Source: Bacteroides sp. GM023 (GTDB taxonomy: Bacteria; Bacteroidota; Bacteroidia; Bacteroidales; Bacteroidaceae). From it: a stretch of 38,555 nt of DNA. How positions within the stretch are numbered: position 1 is the stretch's first letter; each line of letters begins with the position of its first letter. Shown here piece by piece: positions 1-7,933 of this stretch. The stretch spans positions 1 to 38,555 of the forward strand of contig NZ_JAAXGE010000026.1 of assembly GCF_014750685.1 (NCBI RefSeq), written 5' to 3'. Below the pieces are notes generated by a model. That model did not search any database. It was not told where the DNA came from and saw only the letters and a list, made by a program, of their open reading frames with translations. The position numbers were made by a program, and so were the translations under genes.

Positions 1-56
1 GTTTAATCAGAGGATTACTCTGTCAAACAGCCATCTACATGACTTTCTCGTCACAC
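1..56 (-). mobile_element. Putative 5' end of a group II intron inserted in the coupling-protein gene
   Basis: On the minus strand the coupling-protein reading frame stops matching its family right after the conserved D-Y-K-F. The next bases are GTGTG (56 to 52), the GUGYG 5' consensus of group II introns. They are followed by a small hairpin, GAC-GAGAAA-GTC (52 to 41 region), in the same place as the first domain I stem-loop of known introns such as Ll.LtrB. The intron would continue off the window to the left. No intron-encoded protein can be seen, so this rests on the boundary motif, the hairpin and the abrupt loss of coding similarity. An IS or another rearrangement is the alternative. 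Confidence 0.6.
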
Positions 57-782
57 AAATTTGTAGTCATAGACCACCATCGCGAAGCCCTTGGCACTAT
101 GTTGGCGGATGAACGGTTCTATGATACTGAACGTCTTACCGCTACCTGGAGTTCCAACCACCCATGTTCCTCTGAAACAGTTGCTTATCGACACCCATCC
201 CTTGCGAAATTTACCTTTGTAATAGTACCGCATCGGTATATTCACGCTATACTGGTTCTCATCCTTCTCTTCGCTCTGCTCGAAACTTTCATTCTCGAAG
301 TTAAACCGGTCTTTACCCAGTCCCTCCTTGATGAACTTCGAGATGTTATCCAATGCGATATGCACCAATATCACACCGACCAGCGTAGCCGCCATATAGA
401 AGATGATGTTCAGCGGCAGGGTGTAGAGCCTCGTTTCCATCGTATGATGGTACAGCCACACGGAGAACACAATCAAGAACAATCCGCAGATAAGTGGATA
501 TAACACTTGCCTGCGTGCGTCAAACTCCAAGTGTTTTTTGTTGCGTGTGCCGATACAAGTGATGCAGATGAGTAGGAAGGTCGCTATCTTACTATACACG
601 AGGTTGCCGTCGTTATAGATCATCCATCGCTTGATGCGCCCGTGTATATCAATCAATATGCCGCCCCAGTGGTCGAGCATGGCAAGGTCTATGGCATACT
701 CGAAGAACTCCATCAGCACGGAGATATAGATGACCGCACGGAATATTTTGTAAAATCCTTGTAGTTCCTTGCTTTCTTCCAT
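51..782 (-). CDS. mobC: Conjugative coupling protein (VirD4/TraG-like, MobC type), 5' exon only
   Basis: A type IV coupling protein brings the relaxosome to the secretion channel at the inner membrane. Only 243 residues are readable. They comprise N-terminal hydrophobic segments (about 11-30, 64-77, 92-112, 125-145; the YWFCY-type membrane region), then a Walker A motif G-T-P-G-S-G-K-T with K216, and D-Y-K-F at 239-242. The family is usually over 600 residues with the rest of the ATPase domain downstream. Here a TGA stop follows one codon after F242. In relatives a P-D-L-S type sequence follows this point, and it is absent in all three forward frames. The break coincides with the putative group II intron start at 56. 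If the intron splices, the protein may still be made. It is the last gene seen in the tra operon, 28 bases after the lipoprotein gene. Confidence 0.85.
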   Translation of the reverse strand: MEESKELQGFYKIFRAVIYISVLMEFFEYAIDLAMLDHWGGILIDIHGRIKRWMIYNDGNLVYSKIATFLLICITCIGTRNKKHLEFDARRQVLYPLICGLFLIVFSVWLYHHTMETRLYTLPLNIIFYMAATLVGVILVHIALDNISKFIKEGLGKDRFNFENESFEQSEEKDENQYSVNIPMRYYYKGKFRKGWVSISNCFRGTWVVGTPGSGKTFSIIEPFIRQHSAKGFAMVVYDYKFV

Positions 783-810
783 TGTCTTTGTCCTTTCCCT
801 CTTTTCGTTC

Positions 811-1467
811 CTACCTGTTCAGTGTGATAATCGGCCGCACCTTGTGCGCCTGTGTCTTCGGGGTCTCCTGCATCGCACCGCTTCCTGTCGAGTAAAGCCA
901 CGCTTTCGCCGTTTCCTGTCCGGTTACCTCCGTCGATGTCCAGTACCAGCAGTCGTTTTCATCCAACGGCAGCGGATGGCCGCCACACCGTTCGATGACA
1001 GGATTGACGGTTTCCCGGACGGCATACAGCAGCCGCATCTGTGCCACCGACGGGATATAGGCACTCTGTCCGTACCGCCACAGGTCAAAGACCGCTTCCG
1101 CCATAGGCGAAGCCGTCTCCCGTGTGTCGTACAGCGCAAAGGTGTTCATGTTCCCGTCCAAAGCCTCGATGTCGGCCGACGTCCCTTGTGCGACACCGAG
1201 GCTGTCGGCAAAAGCTGCCGGAGCAATGTCCCACAGGTAAACCGCATAGCCGTTCCCTTCCGTACCTTCACGGTGTTCGGTATCGAAGACAACCGCTATT
1301 GCCCGTTTTCCCGACTGTTCATACTGTACGTAGGATAAAGCCGTACCGTCCTCGCAGAGAATATGTCCCGGACGTACCGCCGTATCAGGTACGTCGATAT
1401 GGGCGTCACAGGCAGCGCACAATACCGCCGTCACTGCCATTGCAAACCATTGAATCTTTCGTATCAT
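811..1467 (-). CDS. Lipoprotein with FISUMP/DUF1566-like C-terminus in the tra operon
   Basis: This is a 218-aa protein with a lipoprotein signal peptide (hydrophobic residues 8-18, lipobox L-C-A-A-C with Cys20). The C-terminal half has the pattern seen in Fibrobacter-succinogenes-major-paralogue/DUF1566 domains: a W-Y-W-T-S-T-E stretch, a Gly-rich segment and a terminal V-R-P-I-I. It is probably anchored in the outer membrane facing out. It lies between traO (25 bases upstream) and the coupling protein gene (28 bases downstream), a place often filled by element-specific surface proteins. Its function in transfer is unknown. Mating-pair contact or surface exclusion would fit but is only inference. 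Confidence 0.75.
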   Translation of the reverse strand: MIRKIQWFAMAVTAVLCAACDAHIDVPDTAVRPGHILCEDGTALSYVQYEQSGKRAIAVVFDTEHREGTEGNGYAVYLWDIAPAAFADSLGVAQGTSADIEALDGNMNTFALYDTRETASPMAEAVFDLWRYGQSAYIPSVAQMRLLYAVRETVNPVIERCGGHPLPLDENDCWYWTSTEVTGQETAKAWLYSTGSGAMQETPKTQAHKVRPIITLNR

Positions 1468-1492
1468 GTTATTTTCGTTTTTTGTTTTTCCT

Positions 1493-2005
1493 TTATTTTA
1501 TCGGCAGTTTCACCCCCAGCACGATACCTGTCCGCAGCAAATCCGCCCCTTTTATCATCATGTCACTCTTTACCTGCCAGAACAGTGTGCATCCCGACCG
1601 CAGCACATAATTGTGCTCGTAACCCACATGGATTCCGGCAAGAAACTTGTTCGTGTCGCTCCCTGCCGAAGCTCCGATACGCAAGTTGCCGTAATGGTTG
1701 CGTCCACGCACCACACAAGGTTTGTACGCCACACCGAAACCGTAAGTGCGATAGTTGCGCCAGAAGGATTCCGGACAAATATGACCGCAAGATTTACATT
1801 CCGTCCATTTCAGATAGCCGTTGGCGAAAAACTCCCACGCATGGCGGTAGTTCATTTCATGTTCGTAAGCAAGCGTTACGTCCATGCCGTTCTCATACAG
1901 CAATCCCACTCCAAGCGAGAGGCGGCCGCTGTTACGCTGCGCACTTGCATTCATGAAGACGCACATGCAGGCAAGCATCAGTATTATCGTCTTTTTCATC
2001 GTCAT
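1493..2005 (-). CDS. traO: Conjugal transfer protein TraO
   Basis: A 170-aa exported protein with a signal peptide (residues 4-22, cleavage near A-S-A-Q) followed by a beta-rich, Gly/Tyr/aromatic-alternating sequence typical of small outer-membrane barrels. This is the TraO family of Bacteroides conjugative transposons. A C-x-x-C-G-H-x-C cluster (about residues 70-77) is unusual for an outer-membrane protein and could form disulfides in the periplasm. The gene starts inside the traN stop region (start at 2005, traN stop 2002-2004), so the two are translationally coupled. A second ATG two codons later is an alternative start. Confidence 0.8.
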   Translation of the reverse strand: MTMKKTIILMLACMCVFMNASAQRNSGRLSLGVGLLYENGMDVTLAYEHEMNYRHAWEFFANGYLKWTECKSCGHICPESFWRNYRTYGFGVAYKPCVVRGRNHYGNLRIGASAGSDTNKFLAGIHVGYEHNYVLRSGCTLFWQVKSDMMIKGADLLRTGIVLGVKLPIK

Positions 2006-2853
2006 TCCTCCTCCAATAAAGCGGTGTTAAATGAATCGGCCGACAGCACATCCTCGTAGTCAATGTTCAGGCTGATATTGCGCCCGCTGATTTGTTGTTC
2101 CGTCATTTCGATGGTCAGCAGCTTGTCGTTCGGAAAGGTCATCTTTTTCACGACAATCACGTTCCGGTAGCCGTGCTTGAACGTCTTGCCGTGTTCCAAT
2201 ACCAGGGCAGGCGTCAGCTCGATGGTCTGCGCGTTGGTTGCCTTCGAAAGTTTCTTGTCCGACAGTTTCACCCGTATCTCGTCGATGTCGAAACGGATGT
2301 TCGTTTTGTTCTCGATGGAAAAGTCGATGAAGAAATAGTCGCCCACCGAGTAAATATTGTTCAGGCGCATTACCATTCGGTGCGCCTTGGTCGCCACGTT
2401 GCGGATTTTCGCGGGCGAGTTCCACACCCGTCTTGCAAAACGCACCATGTCGGCTGTGGACATCGAGACCGTAGGATTGTTGTAGGCATCCCGTTCCTGT
2501 AGCTGAATTTCCTTGTCTGCCACCGCCTCGCTTATCCGCGTGGTGTAGATGAGTGCATACTGCGTGCGATAGCGTTCCGTTACGATGGTGACGATGGCCA
2601 GCACTTCACCGTCCTCGTGTCCCGTCTCTTTGGGCTTCAACCGGATGATGTTCTCAATGGGTTGGTCGCCCGCCACCTTGTCTGTGGAAATATCCACGAA
2701 GCGGACCGGTTCCGTGGCTGTGATGACGGTCGTTACCTGTTCATTGACAGTCAGCCGTTCCATCTCTTCGTATGTACGCTGAGCCTGTGCGTTCCGTGTG
2801 GCAAAAAGTCCTGCCGCCAGAAGAAATGCAGTTACAATTATTTTCTTGTTCAT
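2002..2853 (-). CDS. traN: Conjugal transfer protein TraN (DUF4138, VirB9-like)
   Basis: A 283-aa exported protein with a signal peptide ending near A-Q-A-Q (residue 25). The body is beta-rich with the DUF4138 pattern. It has an early T-V-I-T-A-T-E-P-V-R-F-V-D segment, then R-Y-R-T-Q-Y-A-L-I-Y, and a C-terminal half with repeated strands ending in a D-Y-E-D-V-L stretch. In this family TraN plays the VirB9 role, forming with TraM the periplasmic/outer-membrane core of the transfer channel. Its stop overlaps the traO start. A 37-base gap separates it from the methylase gene upstream. Confidence 0.88.
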   Translation of the reverse strand: MNKKIIVTAFLLAAGLFATRNAQAQRTYEEMERLTVNEQVTTVITATEPVRFVDISTDKVAGDQPIENIIRLKPKETGHEDGEVLAIVTIVTERYRTQYALIYTTRISEAVADKEIQLQERDAYNNPTVSMSTADMVRFARRVWNSPAKIRNVATKAHRMVMRLNNIYSVGDYFFIDFSIENKTNIRFDIDEIRVKLSDKKLSKATNAQTIELTPALVLEHGKTFKHGYRNVIVVKKMTFPNDKLLTIEMTEQQISGRNISLNIDYEDVLSADSFNTALLEEE

Positions 2854-2890
2854 ATCGTTTCTGTTGATATTGTTTATTTCTTTATTTCCC

Positions 2891-3676
2891 TTATTTCGCT
2901 TTCTTTAATCCATGACCACGTTCCAGTTCCTCCCGAATCCGTCGTCCGACAATTTCGCAATACGTCGGTTCAATCTCGAATCCGATGTAATGCCGCCCCG
3001 TGCGGATGGCGGCAATGGCGGTCGTACCCGAACCGATGCAGTTGTCCAGCACCACATCGCCCTCGTTGGTATAGGTACGTATCAGGTACTCTATCAAGGC
3101 TACCGGCTTCTGTGTCGGATGATAGAATGCTCCTGTCTTGTGTTCCTTGGGTATGGAAATGACAGAGGTCGGGTACTTGTCTTCGGCAACACGCACCGGA
3201 GCCAGTTTCATTTCACCGTAACAGCGGTTCGTGAAACCGTCCGTCTTGCGGCGTCCATGATTCCTCCGTTCCGGTGGACACGGCGTCATTTGAGGATGAT
3301 ATACCGGCTGACGGTCGTAGAACACGATGATGTCCTCATGCTGGCGTAGCGGCATCCGGTTGGCATTCAGGTGACCCGTTACCCGGTCTTTCCGCCACAC
3401 GAGGTTATACCGCCACATCCGGGGTTGCGAGAGCATGAGTTGCGCCGAGAAAATGCCCTGCGCAAAGAGGATAACGGGGCTTCCCGGCTTGGTGATCCTG
3501 CGGTACTGTTTCCACAACGCTTCGAGCGGTATCTGCCTGTCCCAGTGTGCCGCCTTGTTGCTACGGTTCAACACGCCGTAAGGCAAATCCGCTATCACGG
3601 CATCGACACTGCCGTTCGCCATGAGCTTCATACCCTCGATACAGTCCATATTATATATGTTGTCAATCTCTATCAT
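2891..3676 (-). CDS. DNA methyltransferase (N6-adenine/N4-cytosine, beta-class motif order)
   Basis: A 261-aa SAM-dependent DNA methylase. The catalytic motif D-L-P-Y-G (residues 30-34, the D/N/S-P-P-Y motif IV with Leu at position 2) comes first, and the SAM-binding motif I D-N-C-I-G-S-G-T-T comes near residue 215. H-P-T-Q-K-P just before it is the usual motif X in this order. A target-recognition stretch rich in Arg/Pro lies between them. No restriction endonuclease is adjacent. It sits between traM and traN inside the transfer operon, so it is probably made when transfer genes are on and marks element DNA. Protecting incoming DNA from recipient restriction is the likely role, but the target sequence cannot be read from the gene. 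Confidence 0.87.
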   Translation of the reverse strand: MIEIDNIYNMDCIEGMKLMANGSVDAVIADLPYGVLNRSNKAAHWDRQIPLEALWKQYRRITKPGSPVILFAQGIFSAQLMLSQPRMWRYNLVWRKDRVTGHLNANRMPLRQHEDIIVFYDRQPVYHPQMTPCPPERRNHGRRKTDGFTNRCYGEMKLAPVRVAEDKYPTSVISIPKEHKTGAFYHPTQKPVALIEYLIRTYTNEGDVVLDNCIGSGTTAIAAIRTGRHYIGFEIEPTYCEIVGRRIREELERGHGLKKAK

Positions 3677-3687
3677 GGCTTCCGTTT

Positions 3688-4839
3688 TTACTGTTTCTCA
3701 CGTCCGTTCACCAGATAGACGAAAGTGCCGTATTTCAGCTTTACCTTATTTTTTTTGATAGCTTTGCCGATGGCATTGCTCGTTTTCTGGTAGGCATTCG
3801 TAGCGGCTTGCATTCCCCATTGCGAGAGACTGTTGCCGTAACTGCCGGTATTCATGTTCAGATTCCCCGACACCGCACCGCTTGCCACATCCTTGCTCGT
3901 TTCCCGGAACTGGCTGTTCGGTACATAAAGCCCTTCCATGCCGTCCGTGTCGTAAAGGGACAGGCTGACCTTCACCAGTTCGTCCTCGATGAGAATGCTG
4001 GTGATGTTCCCCTTCACACGCCCCGACGAGAAGCCGCTCATGGTGGCATACAGATACGACCCTCGTTTGACCACGCACTCGTTGATCTCCACGTCGTCGA
4101 GCAGACGCAACCGCACACGCGAGCCGTCCACCGCCTTGATGTCCTCGTCGATAATGGCCTTTATCAGTTTCGGTTCACGGGCATTGACCGCAAGCGTATT
4201 GAAGTAATCCGAAGCCGTCTTTACCTTGCGTACCACTTCGCTGGGCGGTTCGTTCTCTGACGGGGCTTTTACCGAACGGCTCTCTTCCTCTATTTTTCCC
4301 TTGACCTCTATGGTTGCCGTCGGGGGTTGCGCCGATGCGGTACTGTCCGTATCGGTCGCCGGTAATACCTCATTGCGTCCTCTCAACCTTGCTTCGGCAA
4401 GGGCTTTCTCCAGTTCCGCGAGAGCTTCTTGCTCGCGTGTCTTGGCATCGGCAATTTGCGCTGCCGCAGCCTTTTCCTGCTGTTGCTCATCGAGCAAGGC
4501 GATGTCGTCCACCGTGTATTGCGATTCATATTCTTCCTTGTTGTCATCGGGTTCATCTCGTTCTATGTTATCCACTGCGGAGTAATCCTGTATCTTACCC
4601 CATGATTTGGCCATGTTCTCGTACTTGCTGCCTATGCCGTCACCGCCTTTAAGCCGGGCATCCGGCAAATCGGGGTTCAAAAACTCCGTTGTCTGCAGCG
4701 TCTTGTCCGGAATCTCCGCCGTTTCGGTATGAAACAGGTCGAAGATGAAGTACGATGCAACCAGAAGCGGGATATACAGGACAGCCGGAAGCATATACTT
4801 CGGCTCCCTGAAATTGATTTTATCAAATATCTTCATCAT
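3688..4839 (-). CDS. traM: Conjugal transfer protein TraM (VirB10-like)
   Basis: About 383 aa. A cytoplasmic N-terminus is followed by one membrane segment (about 16-34 from the chosen start). Next come a long acidic/Gln/Ala-rich linker with coiled-coil character (about 90-190) and a beta-rich C-terminal domain (about 220-383) typical of TraM/VirB10, which spans the periplasm. I chose the ATG at 4839 (a second ATG lies at 4836) because it falls just after the preceding methylase stop (4847-4849) with an AAAAGA stretch before it. The longer frame from 4875 would overlap that gene and adds a non-family N-terminus. Downstream, the next methylase gene starts 11 bases after the stop. Confidence 0.85.
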   Translation of the reverse strand: MMKIFDKINFREPKYMLPAVLYIPLLVASYFIFDLFHTETAEIPDKTLQTTEFLNPDLPDARLKGGDGIGSKYENMAKSWGKIQDYSAVDNIERDEPDDNKEEYESQYTVDDIALLDEQQQEKAAAAQIADAKTREQEALAELEKALAEARLRGRNEVLPATDTDSTASAQPPTATIEVKGKIEEESRSVKAPSENEPPSEVVRKVKTASDYFNTLAVNAREPKLIKAIIDEDIKAVDGSRVRLRLLDDVEINECVVKRGSYLYATMSGFSSGRVKGNITSILIEDELVKVSLSLYDTDGMEGLYVPNSQFRETSKDVASGAVSGNLNMNTGSYGNSLSQWGMQAATNAYQKTSNAIGKAIKKNKVKLKYGTFVYLVNGREKQ

Positions 4840-4846
4840 ACATCTT

Positions 4847-5329
4847 TTAATTGAGTTGTACATACTTGCCTTCAATGCTGCAGTTTTTCAGCACTTCTGC
4901 GTTTTCCACTCCGAATGCGATCAGGATGCTGCCGCAACCGGGAGAATCGCCGCGTGTTCCGTCCGGGCGGTAAAACCGGATGCGGTGGCGCAGGAATTTC
5001 ATGCCCGTCGCTTTCTCGAAAATGACGTCCTGAAACATTTTGGAATCGCAACGGTTGAACAACAGCGCGATGCCGTTGCCGTGTTCCGCCAGCTTTCGGA
5101 CAAACTGTTCGATAAGGGGACGCGAGTACGGAGGATTGAGCCATACACGCCCTTCCCATTTCAGGGACAATCCGTCCATGTTCCGGTCATACATGACTTC
5201 GGCGGTCGGCCACAACGGACGGATAGGGGCGCAAGGGTCAAGGTCGAACCTGCCTAACGCTTTCAACACCTCCTTCGGGGTGTACCATTCGTCCGACGAG
5301 CGGACTGATTTTTCAAATCGTGTATTCAT
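4847..5329 (-). CDS. Phage-type DNA N6-adenine methyltransferase (Dam-like)
   Basis: About 160 aa, matching the compact phage N-6-adenine methyltransferase family (PF05869 type). An S-S-D-E-W-Y-T-P start is followed by the D-L-D-P-C-A segment, the catalytic N-P-P-Y (W-L-N-P-P-Y-S), and a C-terminal S-P-G-C-G-S-I-L-I-A-F-G. The start at 5329 is preferred. It has a strong AAAGGAG ribosome-binding site seven bases upstream and avoids overlapping the previous gene, which an ATG at 5353 would do. Like the other methylase it has no restriction partner and lies in the transfer operon, between the TraL-position gene and traM. It probably provides anti-restriction modification. Confidence 0.88.
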   Translation of the reverse strand: MNTRFEKSVRSSDEWYTPKEVLKALGRFDLDPCAPIRPLWPTAEVMYDRNMDGLSLKWEGRVWLNPPYSRPLIEQFVRKLAEHGNGIALLFNRCDSKMFQDVIFEKATGMKFLRHRIRFYRPDGTRGDSPGCGSILIAFGVENAEVLKNCSIEGKYVQLN

Positions 5330-5339
5330 AAGCACTCCT

Positions 5340-5720
5340 TTATTGCGGTTCATATTTCTTGTTCTCGTTCCGATTTTCCCTTATTTCACCCCCTTGCAGC
5401 CTCTTGTGTCTTTCCCGTAGCACCGAATCCTGCATTTCCGTCGCCGTGCGTGTCGGCCGGCTGTTGCGGTATGCCATTGTAATGCGATAGATGTTCCAAG
5501 TGAACCCTCCGATAGCGAAACCAAAGACGATGACCAGAAAAAGTATCCGGTGCGCGTTGGCGAATCCCTGCACCTTGGCGGCAGCCTTGTCAATGCGTGT
5601 CGCTTGGGCGAACTTTCGTCCGGCGGACACCTCCCGCTCGTAACGGTCTTTGTATTTCGGATCGTTCTTGTCCGGCATCTTTTCACCGAAGAGCATCCGC
5701 CTGAATCCCTTGATATTCAT
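5340..5720 (-). CDS. Small membrane protein at the TraL position
   Basis: A 126-aa protein with a charged N-terminal half (many Lys/Arg/Asp up to about residue 55), a single membrane segment (about 58-78, with the run I-L-F-L-V-I-V-F-G-F-A-I-G-G-F) and a charged tail. Its place directly after traK and before traM is that of TraL in Bacteroides conjugative transposons, and the one-membrane-span layout agrees. Sequence identity with TraL (DUF3989) cannot be confirmed by eye, so no symbol is given. It probably sits in the inner membrane as part of the transfer channel. Confidence 0.7.
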   Translation of the reverse strand: MNIKGFRRMLFGEKMPDKNDPKYKDRYEREVSAGRKFAQATRIDKAAAKVQGFANAHRILFLVIVFGFAIGGFTWNIYRITMAYRNSRPTRTATEMQDSVLRERHKRLQGGEIRENRNENKKYEPQ

Positions 5721-5732
5721 AAACTCCGTTGT

Positions 5733-6347
5733 TTAGTAGTTGATCTTCGTTTTCTGTTCGATGTCCTTGTTCAGCAGGGTTCGCCAGTTCACGATAAGCA
5801 ATCCGTGCGGGTTGTTTTCTGTTCGGGGCACACGCTTAAGTTGCCCCGCCGTGACCAGTTCCCGCATGAGGATGTTGCTCCGCCGCTCAATGCGTTGCCG
5901 TCCGTAGTAAGTGAACTCCATCTTCTCCTTGTTGAAAGCCACGCTGTCACAATAGATGGAGAACACCGAACTCGTACCCAAAATGTTGGAGTAGAAACCC
6001 TTTTCCTTGAGCGTGTTGTATTGTGCCAACCCCGTCTCATCCACCAGATACATCGCTTTTTCCATCGTATAGCGGATGTATTTGTCATCTGGCGGTAACG
6101 TGAAAAAATAATGGTGGAACATTTCCACATGGCTTTTAGCTTCCATGTCAAGCGTTTCGTCCATTGTCGTGCGGTTCACGAGGATAGGCACGTTGCCGTC
6201 CAGCACATACACCTTCTTCTGCGCATCCGAGACCATCGTCCGGGCTGTCCAGATACTTGACAAGCTGATGATGACACATCCCACGAGAAAAGCGGTACAG
6301 ATGATGCCCACCAGTCTTATTTTGTTTTCCAAATTCTTGATGACCAT
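5733..6347 (-). CDS. traK: Conjugal transfer protein TraK (VirB8-like position)
   Basis: A 204-aa bitopic inner-membrane protein. There is a short cytoplasmic N-terminus (M-V-I-K-N-L-E-N-K), a membrane segment at about 11-31, and a periplasmic domain with the TraK family pattern: a V-x-D-G-N-V-P-I-L stretch, then R-x-T-M-D-E-T-L-D-M-E-A-K-x-H-V-E-M-F-H-x-Y-F-F-x-L-P-P-D. The length fits the family. It lies 12 bases before the TraL-position gene and 3 bases after the small 131-aa gene, so it is in one transcript with them. Confidence 0.88.
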   Translation of the reverse strand: MVIKNLENKIRLVGIICTAFLVGCVIISLSSIWTARTMVSDAQKKVYVLDGNVPILVNRTTMDETLDMEAKSHVEMFHHYFFTLPPDDKYIRYTMEKAMYLVDETGLAQYNTLKEKGFYSNILGTSSVFSIYCDSVAFNKEKMEFTYYGRQRIERRSNILMRELVTAGQLKRVPRTENNPHGLLIVNWRTLLNKDIEQKTKINY

Positions 6348-6350
6348 CGG

Positions 6351-6746
6351 TTATTCCCTTTTACCGTTCAACATCTGTACATATTCCGTGTGCAGCATGG
6401 GTATGACCGCATCCCGAAGTTCCGTCAAAAGATTCTCGAACTCCGCCGAGAATATCTCCACGTAATAGCCCTGCATCTCCACGTGGACAAGCACCCACCA
6501 GATTCCTCTTTTGCGCTTACCTGCGTTCCGCTGCAGCAGGGCAAGACGCAGCTTGTACGTCAGGTACGTCACCAAGGGGGCGATGTACCGGTCGTCGTAC
6601 TCGAAGGCTTCGTCCAGTTCTTCATACTGCGGGTCGATGCGGTGGTTTTCCGTCACCTCGCAAACCTCTTTTCTCGCTCGTTCCTGTGCAAAGGACATGA
6701 ATTTCTCATCCTTGCACCAACTTTTGATTTTCTCTTGCAATTTCAT
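6351..6746 (-). CDS. Small soluble protein of unknown function between traJ and traK
   Basis: A 131-aa protein with no signal peptide or membrane segment. It is helical and charged (Lys/Arg/Glu-rich), with an acidic patch E-E-L-D-E-A-F-E-Y-D-D around residues 41-51 and a basic K-R-K-R around 77-80. I do not recognise the family. It starts 41 bases after the traJ stop and its stop is 3 bases from the traK start, so it is co-expressed with the channel genes. A cytoplasmic accessory or chaperone role would be a guess. Confidence 0.7.
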   Translation of the reverse strand: MKLQEKIKSWCKDEKFMSFAQERARKEVCEVTENHRIDPQYEELDEAFEYDDRYIAPLVTYLTYKLRLALLQRNAGKRKRGIWWVLVHVEMQGYYVEIFSAEFENLLTELRDAVIPMLHTEYVQMLNGKRE

Positions 6747-6787
6747 GTTGTTATGATTTTTATTGGGTTTATATTATCTTTTGCGGA

Positions 6788-7921
6788 TTATCTCATGATG
6801 CCGCCCAACCCTCCGGTTGCCGTCATCTTCGCCTGCTGTGCCACGCCCTCGCCGAAGTTTCGGGTAGAGAATGCCGTGTCGCCCTCCGGTATCATCCATG
6901 CCGCCAAGTCCGGAACAAGGTTCAGGCACTTGAGGGCTACAATCGAAGCCGCCATCAGGTAGCCTGCCGAGAAGAACGAGTTTTGCAGGTAGGCAGCCAT
7001 CGTCTGCTCGCTGGCGGTTATCGCCGTCAGGTTCTCGATTTGGATGCACAATACAATGTCAAAGAGCAGCAGCACATAGAAGCCCACGAAATAGAGCATC
7101 GCCCCGTAGAAATGCACCGTCAGATAGCGTGTCAGCCACTTCGCCCAAGCACCTTCCCATTTCGGCAGGATGCTGAACGCCCACTGTATCGGTCCGAAAA
7201 TCGTCAGCATTCCCAACAGGATTTGTTGGCAGTAAATCGTTGCCCACCAACCGATTCGGAACACCACGAGAGCAATCAACATGATGATTTTGTCTATCCC
7301 CACGATGACTCCTGCCGTCAAAGACGTGAACCACAACTTCGCCGCATCCTTTTCCATGCTCGTCACTTCGTCCACGCCGGTCTGCTCCATTGTCGCCTCT
7401 ATCAGGTTGGGATCGGATGTGCCCGTGTGGGCGACATCCGCCTGCGCCTGCAGGTTCGTGTACATCGTGTCACGCACATGGATGAGCTGTTGAACTTCCT
7501 CGAACCTGTCCGATATCTGTGAAGCTTCAGCTTCGTACAGGTCATGGGTGTACGACCCGATGCAATTCGGGATGTAGGACAGAAAGTCCAGAAAACACCA
7601 GTTGTTCCGGCTCCCCGCCATACCCGTGTCCGCAGGCGGATACCACCAGCAGATGATAATCGACACGGCAAGCGGCCTAAACAGCTTCATAACGTCCAAC
7701 GGCTCGTGCTTTACCATCATCTTGTAGGCGATACCTGCCGCCATGACGATGGAGAACAGTGCCGCGAGTGCCATGCACATCTGCAATATCCACCAAAAAG
7801 GACCCTGCGCACCGGTAAAAGTCGCGTCCGTCAGAAACTCGTTGGTCTGAAAGATGACATCATCTATTTCCTCCTCCAACAGGTTGATGCCGAAATCCGA
7901 AAGTATATCTCCGTTTGCCAT
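6788..7921 (-). CDS. traJ: Conjugal transfer protein TraJ (polytopic, VirB6-like)
   Basis: A 377-aa integral membrane protein with about six to seven hydrophobic segments (roughly 47-67, 82-97, 208-228, 232-252, 268-290 and 327-347). The length and layout are those of the TraJ family of Bacteroides conjugative transposons, which fills the VirB6 role as the inner-membrane channel component. The N-terminus has a W-W-I-L-Q-M-C-M-A-L-A-A-L-F segment typical of the family. The segment after 110 (S-Y-T-H-D-L-Y-E-A-E-A) is hydrophilic and probably periplasmic. It follows the DUF5045-like gene by 12 bases. Confidence 0.87.
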   Translation of the reverse strand: MANGDILSDFGINLLEEEIDDVIFQTNEFLTDATFTGAQGPFWWILQMCMALAALFSIVMAAGIAYKMMVKHEPLDVMKLFRPLAVSIIICWWYPPADTGMAGSRNNWCFLDFLSYIPNCIGSYTHDLYEAEASQISDRFEEVQQLIHVRDTMYTNLQAQADVAHTGTSDPNLIEATMEQTGVDEVTSMEKDAAKLWFTSLTAGVIVGIDKIIMLIALVVFRIGWWATIYCQQILLGMLTIFGPIQWAFSILPKWEGAWAKWLTRYLTVHFYGAMLYFVGFYVLLLFDIVLCIQIENLTAITASEQTMAAYLQNSFFSAGYLMAASIVALKCLNLVPDLAAWMIPEGDTAFSTRNFGEGVAQQAKMTATGGLGGIMR

Positions 7922-7933
7922 AGCCCTGTCTTT

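Noticed and set aside
4840..4875. Longer TraM start at 4875
   Set aside because: It overlaps the methylase gene, and two ATGs directly after that gene's stop give the usual TraM N-terminus.
5330..5353. Longer Dam-like methylase start at 5353
   Set aside because: It overlaps the preceding gene, and AAAGGAG stands seven bases before the ATG at 5329.
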